Origin: Cymbomonas tetramitiformis
Lineage: Eukaryota > Chlorophyta > Pyramimonadophyceae > Pyramimonadales > Pyramimonadaceae
Reading direction: 5' to 3'
Length of the DNA: 10,407 nt
NCBI GenBank assembly: GCA_001247695.2
Contig: LGRX02013976.1
Span: 1 to 10,407, forward strand
Below the pieces are notes generated by a model, which did not search any database, was not told the origin of the DNA, and was given only the letters and a program-made list of their open reading frames with translations. The translations under genes were made by a program, and so were the position numbers. This document shows, piece by piece, positions 6,256 to 10,407 of the stretch (position 1 is its first letter; every line of letters begins with the position of its first letter).

Positions 6256-7889
6256 TCACTTCCTTTTCCGTGTATCGGAAACGGCGGGTGTGTTTTTGTC
6301 GCCCTCCAGCTTCACGCCTCGAGTCGCTGGTGTTTCGGGTGTGGGAATGTTGAGTACGAACCGAAAGTACCGGTAAAGTGTAGTGGTCCAGTTCAGCGGC
6401 ATAAATAGCTGCGCTGTGACTGTTTCCGCGAGAAAGACTGAGACCACCAAAGCCGCGCTGACTTCACTGGGCACTATCGCGAGACCGTGAACCTGCGCCA
6501 CACGACCCGTCAGCGGCGCTGCGCAATACCACTGACAATACTAGCTCCGCGCAGAAGATTTGGCAGCCACGAGAGATCAGCGCTGCGGCACACTTTCTAT
6601 CAATGCAGTATTTACGCTTGCCTGAGCAATCCGGAGCCGGGGCTAAATATTGCATTGATAGAAAGTCCGGATGCCGGGCCTTAGCGGAGACACCTTCTAC
6701 ATTCAGTCGCAGTTGCCACGACGGAAGTCGGGAACCCGTTCTGCATGAGAGCCGGCCGCGGAGGGCGAGGAAGAGATATGATGATTGCGGTACCAGAATG
6801 AGGTGAGCGCTGGCGATGACAAAGGCCGACACCGTGGCGGCGGTGGGTACGAGAAGCTCGGGAGCTGGGCGCTCCAAGAAAGGCATGAACAGCAGCTGAG
6901 CCGCGTCGCTGATATATTTACCGCCGGATCCGCTAACGATCCCAATAAAGATCGGAGCCCAGAAGTTGTCGGGGAACTTGCTGAGACAGGCGTCGATGTT
7001 GTCGATGATCAAGTTGACCCGCAGGTACTGCGCCCAAAAGCGCGCGCGAGGAAGTAAAGCGTAATTCGACTGCTAGGGGAGAGGCGTCAAAAAGGAGATA
7101 TCGCGAGCATGGGCACACGGTCTTTGCGTGACCAACATCGACACTAAGAGGGCTCCCTATCATAGTTCAAAAGCTGAGGTGCAGTGATCACGATGTTAAC
7201 CGACACCATAAGAGGTGCAGTGCTTGCTCCCTTGCCATTAAACTGTCTTACTTTACTATATCTCCCGCCGAGGAGGCGCGTCCGTCCCAGAAAAATATTT
7301 CCACGTGAGTTGGGGGCTTCCGGGATGAGACCTCTACAACCTTGCTGTGATTTAAAGTGACTTGAGGGTCTGTGAGCTGGCAAGCAGCATGCGTGAACAC
7401 AGCGATTTGGGAGCTTACCGTGCTAGCGCAGGCACAAAACACTTTAAAGGGAATCGCGAGATTGAACAGCTTGTGGAAAAAGTCCCCCGGGCTGTAATTC
7501 ATTAGCCACCAACACACTACATGAGTAGACACGAACATATTACTCGCGCTCCCGAAAACCAGCGTCGTCGGCGTAGCCCATAAATATGCCGTTAGGATTC
7601 CACCACCGAAAGTACCGAAGAAGCTCAGCACCAGGCCCGCCAGCCAGAAGGGCCTATACACCGCGCGGAAGAGGTTGGCCATGAAAAGACAGTGTCCCAG
7701 GACTAGCATGTACAGTGGAAATTTGCTCAGAACATTGCTTTGCAATAGCGGCTCCTGTAAAGGTAACACCAACGGTGCGAGCGCTTCCCCAGCAGTGGTG
7801 TTCACGTTTTGGGCCACCTCTCCGACATAGTCGGTGGCGCTGGCGGTCAAGCCATCAAGCCATTCTATTGCTGCCTGAAGGGTCGCCAT
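6256..7889 (-). CDS. TRIC-family trimeric intracellular cation channel, three exons
   Basis: Join on the minus strand: 7889-7419, 7027-6794, 6492-6256 (157+78+78 aa, 313 aa, close to the usual TRIC length of about 300). Donors are ACG|GTAAGC and CTG|GTACCG. Acceptors are GCGCAG|TACCTG and GCGCAG|GTTCAC. All are phase 0. Introns are 391 and 301 nt. TRIC channels pass K+ across ER/SR membranes as counter-ions for Ca2+ release. LSKFPLYMLVLGHCLF gives TM1. FGTFGGGIL (GGG 95-97) in TM2 and FIGIVSGSGGKYISDA (GSGG 190-193) in TM5 are the paired glycine motifs of the family. TM3 is near 117-131, TM4 143-162, TM6 218-235 and TM7 243-265. From IPFKV to GSGG the spliced product needs no gaps against animal TRIC as I recall it, which supports the exon 1/2 junction. 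The animal KEVxR motif is replaced by STYLR, keeping only the Arg. The C-terminus is basic (RKRK). The ATG at 7889 is the first in frame after an upstream stop. Confidence 0.87.
6592..6666. other. Long hairpin inside TRIC intron 2
   Basis: The 23 bases at 6592-6614 are the reverse complement of 6644-6666 except at one position, with a 29-nt loop. The odd pair is G6608 with T6649 (a G-U wobble in plus-strand RNA, a C-A mismatch in minus-strand RNA), so the plus-strand transcript folds better. GC-rich flanks (GCGGCA / TGCCGG) could extend the stem after a bulge. Candidates are a small-RNA precursor, a foldback/MITE remnant or an RNA element affecting splicing. The sequence alone does not decide. 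Confidence 0.85.
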
Positions 7890-9110
7890 ATATACGCCTA
7901 GTTGTTACCCGTAAGGCTCGAGAACGTTGCTGCGTTTGTTCCTGTTGACTGCGCGCAGTTCGCTTGACTCGATGAGGGTCTAAAAGCAGCGAGCACAGGC
8001 TGAGGCGAGGCGAAACTGCTGCGTACAAACTTAACCGTTACCAGGATACTTGCTCGCTTAGTGCACGACGTTTGACAAGGCCACAGAAATCGCAAGTTCG
8101 GCCAACAACATCTTGATATATATTTTAACTCTAAAGTAAAAGTTGTCTGATCGTGATGTCTGGTGTCTGATGTCTCAGCAATTCCAACCCAACGCAAGTC
8201 GTCCTGCAGTTTTAAAACAGTGAGTGTCACAGTGTCACTCGTGACACTCGTGAGCTCCAGCTCTATGACGATGACGATGACGTGCCATGCCACATTTCCA
8301 GAATTTTCTACTGTACCTCCCCACCCCCAGTCGCGACTCACGCGTGCAGTCAAGGCACTGGGTCAGCAACCCATCTGTGCATCCCCCAGTGCCCCCCCCT
8401 GCATGCACCCACCTCCACATAGGGTAGGGGCATATCGTACCTCAAGCCATGACCATTTCACTCCCACTTGCTCCCACCAGGCCACCCCCACAAGGCCCTG
8501 CTGCCCCCTGTAGACCGGCCCCCTGTACCCCGCCCTACACCCTATTAACCTCCACGATTTGTTATGATTCTTCTTGTCATTCCACTAAGCCACCATCACC
8601 AGCCATCGTTGCCGTGTAAAATCCCTTCATCCATGTCCAGTCGACGTGTGGGATGCACACCACCGCATCCCACCACTCACTACGCCGCCCACTGCATGCA
8701 CAACTCAGGGGGGGGGGTGAGGACTGGGTCACCCCCCCAGCTGGGGGGTTGCACGTCATAGAGTTAAAATTGCTGAATAGTCTGAGACTCTGAGTCTGTG
8801 ACAGTCTTTCCGATTGATCGCTTGAAAGATGGGTGAGTTTATGGGGGTAGGGGGGGGCGAATGGTGCTCTCAAAGGAAATGGCCACGCCGGGAAAGAAAA
8901 ATAATTTCCATGAACTGCACGCGGGAGAGGTCCGGCGCGGGCGGGCGGGCGGGGGGAAGAATTTGGTCCTCATCCTCTCCACCAACGAAGGGTATAGGTT
9001 CCGAAGCAGAACTGAAGGTCAAGCTGGGTATTACTTTTGCTGAAGTAAATACATCTTATTTGACCTCTCTATGGAAATTTGGTATTGCCATGCGATTAGA
9101 TAATCCTAGC
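7890..9110. other. Intergenic region between TRIC and the sulfotransferase-like gene
   Basis: No convincing gene is seen. The left part should hold the TRIC promoter. An AT-rich AAAATATATATC on the minus strand (8116-8127) is a weak TATA candidate about 230 bp before the ATG. 8222-8249 contains GAGTGTCAC/GTGACACTC inverted arms around a further AGTGTCAC copy, followed by three GATGAC-like repeats (8266-8282). 8310-8560 is C-rich on the plus strand (several runs of C). 8708-8717 is a run of ten G, and 8733-8748 is the 16-bp palindrome CCCCCCAGCTGGGGGG. 8842-8860 is again G-rich. Confidence 0.55.
8939..8956 (+). other. G-quadruplex motif
   Basis: GGGCGGGCGGGCGGGGGG has four G-tracts of at least three G separated by single C loops, the most stable class of intramolecular quadruplex motif. 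It lies about 200 bp before the promoter-like block of the downstream gene. A regulatory or replication-pausing role is inference. Confidence 0.8.
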
Positions 9111-9116
9111 ATGTAT

Positions 9117-9162
9117 CACACTTCCGTGTATGAGCACACACTTCCGTGTATGAGCTATAAAT
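9117..9162 (+). promoter_or_regulatory. Promoter-like block: 20-bp direct repeat plus TATA box
   Basis: CACACTTCCGTGTATGAG occurs at 9117-9134 and again at 9137-9154 (offset 20). It is followed at once by CTATAAAT, with TATAAAT at 9156-9162. The ATG of the next gene is at 9211, 49 bases after the TATA element, so transcription would start near 9185-9190 with a short leader. The repeated motif just upstream of TATA looks like a doubled activator site. Confidence 0.5.
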
Positions 9163-9210
9163 CGATGCTACAAGCTTAATCGTTTCGACTTCTGTATCGC
9201 TGTGATCATT

Positions 9211-10224
9211 ATGAAGGCGTACCGAGCAATGACTTGGCAGATGTCCCTGGCCAGGGGATGCCCTTGTTGGGCATCCTTACTCTGCGCTTGCTGCATACTG
9301 AGCTACCTGCCGTCTACGAGCTTTGGCCAGTCAGTCGATCACTTTGGTTCGAGCCGAGCGCCGCTAGTCGATACCTCCTGCAGCGCTAGCACTGAAAAGC
9401 TATTTGTGCTTGGAGCACAGCGAGGTAGTGGCAGCGGAGCGTTCACTCTGTTGCTCAGCAGACTGGGTATATTTATGGTCAGCGGTTCTAGAGAGTGCAC
9501 CTTCAAAGGTAACCTCAGTCTTTGAAATGCTCGGTAGCCCGCATTGTTTTGGGGTGCCATTCGTTGGATTACTTGTCGTGGCCACTTTTGAATTGGTGAT
9601 CTTCGTGTTGAGTGTGTTTTTCGTCCCGACGCTGTCATTGCACGTGAGCAGTATCGCTACAGGTATCCCAAAGGTAGTTCCGAAGGGGCTCGCACAGAAG
9701 TATAGTTACATCCCGGTTTATCGACGCGTGCAGGGGGGAACCTCAATGAACTTCCTAAGCAAGGCTGCAGCCCGACTGCGGACGAGCATACCAACCCGTG
9801 TAGCGAGAAGAACCTGGACTACCAAATTCTGGGAAGGACGCAAGGCGCACTAAAACACATGGTTGACACATCCCGAGACATATGCAACCATGCGCGAAAA
9901 CCCCTTCTAGGACTGCCTTTCAGGAGGCCATACTACGATCGCACCGTCCAAGATCTTCGGGGTACCGCTTTCTATTCCACCCAACACTCGCCCAGTTCCA
10001 ACTCTCTGTGTGCATCCCCGACAGCGCCATCCGTGAAACCATACTCAGGCACACGTGAGAGTTCCCGAGGATGCCTTGAGACTATACTGCACGAAGCTTG
10101 TAGCCACTCCCATATGTCCTCAGTATTCTTTAGTTTTCTCCATATTCAGTATATGGAGACTATACTGCACGAAGCTTGTAGCCACTCCCATATGTCCTCA
10201 GTATTCTTTGGTTTTGCTACGTAG
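9211..10224 (+). CDS. Probable membrane-anchored sulfotransferase-like protein (tentative two-exon model)
   Basis: From the ATG at 9211 (an upstream GTG at 9202 is unlikely in a eukaryote), residues 1-16 are basic. CWASLLCACCILSYL (19-33) is a signal anchor or signal peptide, as in Golgi type II enzymes. KLFVLGAQRGSGSGAFTLLLSRLGI (63-87, two parts: KLFVLGAQRG and SGSGAFTLLLSRLGI) resembles the N-terminal PAPS-binding strand-loop-helix of sulfotransferases (FVLGxxRSGTSALxxLLxxLG). Exon 1 would end at 9508 (TTCAAAG|GTAACC, phase 1). The acceptor GTGCAG|GG at 9733/9734 restores a frame open to TAG at 10222-10224, giving 262 aa. In this second part I do not recognise the 3'-phosphate-binding motif, and it ends in a 26-aa duplicated segment. 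The exon 2 assignment is weak: the gene may continue past the window or be decayed. Confidence 0.35.
9256..9276. other. 8-bp stem-loop near the start of the sulfotransferase-like frame
   Basis: GGATGCCC (9256-9263) and GGGCATCC (9269-9276) are perfect inverted arms around TTGTT. They are directly preceded by the palindrome CCTGGCCAGG (9246-9255). It lies in codons 16-22 and could slow translation or be incidental. Confidence 0.6.
10078..10215. repeat. 60-bp direct duplication, period 78
   Basis: Positions 10078-10137 recur at 10156-10215 with one difference (A10132 / G10210), separated by an 18-bp spacer. The period of 78 preserves reading frame, so the plus-strand frame carries ETILHEACSHSHMSSVFF twice. 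The near-identity implies a recent event. Confidence 0.95.
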
Positions 10225-10331
10225 TCACTCAGTAAACCGCGACAAATAGCGCTGAAGTTATCGAGTGAACGGGGTAATTAGTCCGCACGCCGGTGTGAAG
10301 CACGCGACAAGTCTTCAAATGAAGGTCGCCC

Positions 10332-10407
10332 GGCACAGCATGGCTCAAGAGTCTGCTGGCATACCGCGGCTGAAGGGTCGGCTGGTATACTGTTGCCGAA
10401 GAGTCTG
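10332..10407. repeat. Start of a 26-bp tandem array running off the window
   Basis: Three consecutive diverged units can be aligned: 10332-10357, 10358-10383 and 10384-10407 (cut by the window end). Shared features are GGCA/GGTA at the start and GCTGAAGGGTCGGCT-like ends (CTCAAGAGTCTGCT, CTGAAGGGTCGGCT, CCGAAGAGTCTG). The array probably continues beyond the window. Confidence 0.65.

Noticed and set aside
6464..6793. Read-through extension of TRIC exon 2
   Set aside because: The family similarity stops at the CTG|GTACCG donor and resumes at 6492. The extension is intron.
7144..7383. Minus-strand open stretch between TRIC exons 1 and 2
   Set aside because: Splicing 7419 directly to 7027 gives a gap-free fit to the family, so this stretch is intronic.
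7898..8353. Minus-strand 151-codon frame upstream of TRIC
   Set aside because: It has no recognisable domain, overlaps low-complexity C-rich DNA, and ends just before the TRIC ATG. It is more likely promoter and leader.
8163..8513. Plus-strand 116-codon frame rich in Pro, Ser and Thr
   Set aside because: Its composition follows the C-rich DNA, and no motif or splice signal supports it.
9404..9853. Plus-strand frame with hydrophobic stretch overlapping the sulfotransferase-like exon
   Set aside because: It overlaps the P-loop exon in another frame. The hydrophobic part lies in the proposed intron and matches no family.

Overview
This window looks like nuclear DNA of a eukaryote, most likely a unicellular alga. 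The evidence is a split gene with GT-AG introns of 300-400 nt, the 3' half of a chromodomain (chromovirus-type) Ty3/gypsy LTR retrotransposon that also carries a DNA cytosine methyltransferase, several minisatellites, and long gene-poor stretches. Retroelement-borne methyltransferases are known from some algae and dinoflagellates, which fits, but the species cannot be named from this sequence alone. Nothing looks bacterial: there are no operons or Shine-Dalgarno spacing.

Layout. 1-410 is a diverged tandem repeat of about 172 bp. 411-1050 is AT- and pyrimidine-rich, with a possible decayed integrase fragment at 589-807. 1049-1587 is a 27-bp minisatellite of 19 full copies with no stop codon in any of the six frames. 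One of its frames runs directly into a chromodomain at about 1690-1863. A C5-methyltransferase-like domain follows at 2100-2762 in the -1 frame. After it come a short direct repeat, a polypurine tract at 2937-2949, and a 691-bp 3' LTR (2951-3641, TGTGCC...GGCACA). No gag, protease, reverse transcriptase or 5' LTR is visible, so the element is 5'-truncated or decayed.

3642-6255 has no recognisable gene, only palindromes and hairpins. 6256-7889 on the minus strand is the best host gene: a three-exon TRIC-family (trimeric intracellular cation channel) gene. Its exons are 7889-7419, 7027-6794 and 6492-6256. All junctions are phase 0 and the product is 313 aa. Its second intron holds a 23-bp-stem hairpin.

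7890-9110 is intergenic, with C-rich then G-rich strand-biased DNA and a strong G-quadruplex motif. A plus-strand promoter-like block (two 18-bp repeats and a TATA box, 9117-9162) precedes a probable sulfotransferase-like gene starting at 9211. A two-exon model (9211-9508, 9734-10224) closes with a stop, but only the N-terminal P-loop part is recognisable. The window ends in a 60-bp direct duplication and the start of a 26-bp tandem array.

The element parts belong together: integrase tail/chromodomain, then methyltransferase, then polypurine tract and LTR. By family knowledge, the chromodomain would steer integration to marked chromatin and the methyltransferase could modify DNA of the element or its target. 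That joint role is inference. The TRIC gene and the sulfotransferase-like gene are independent host genes.
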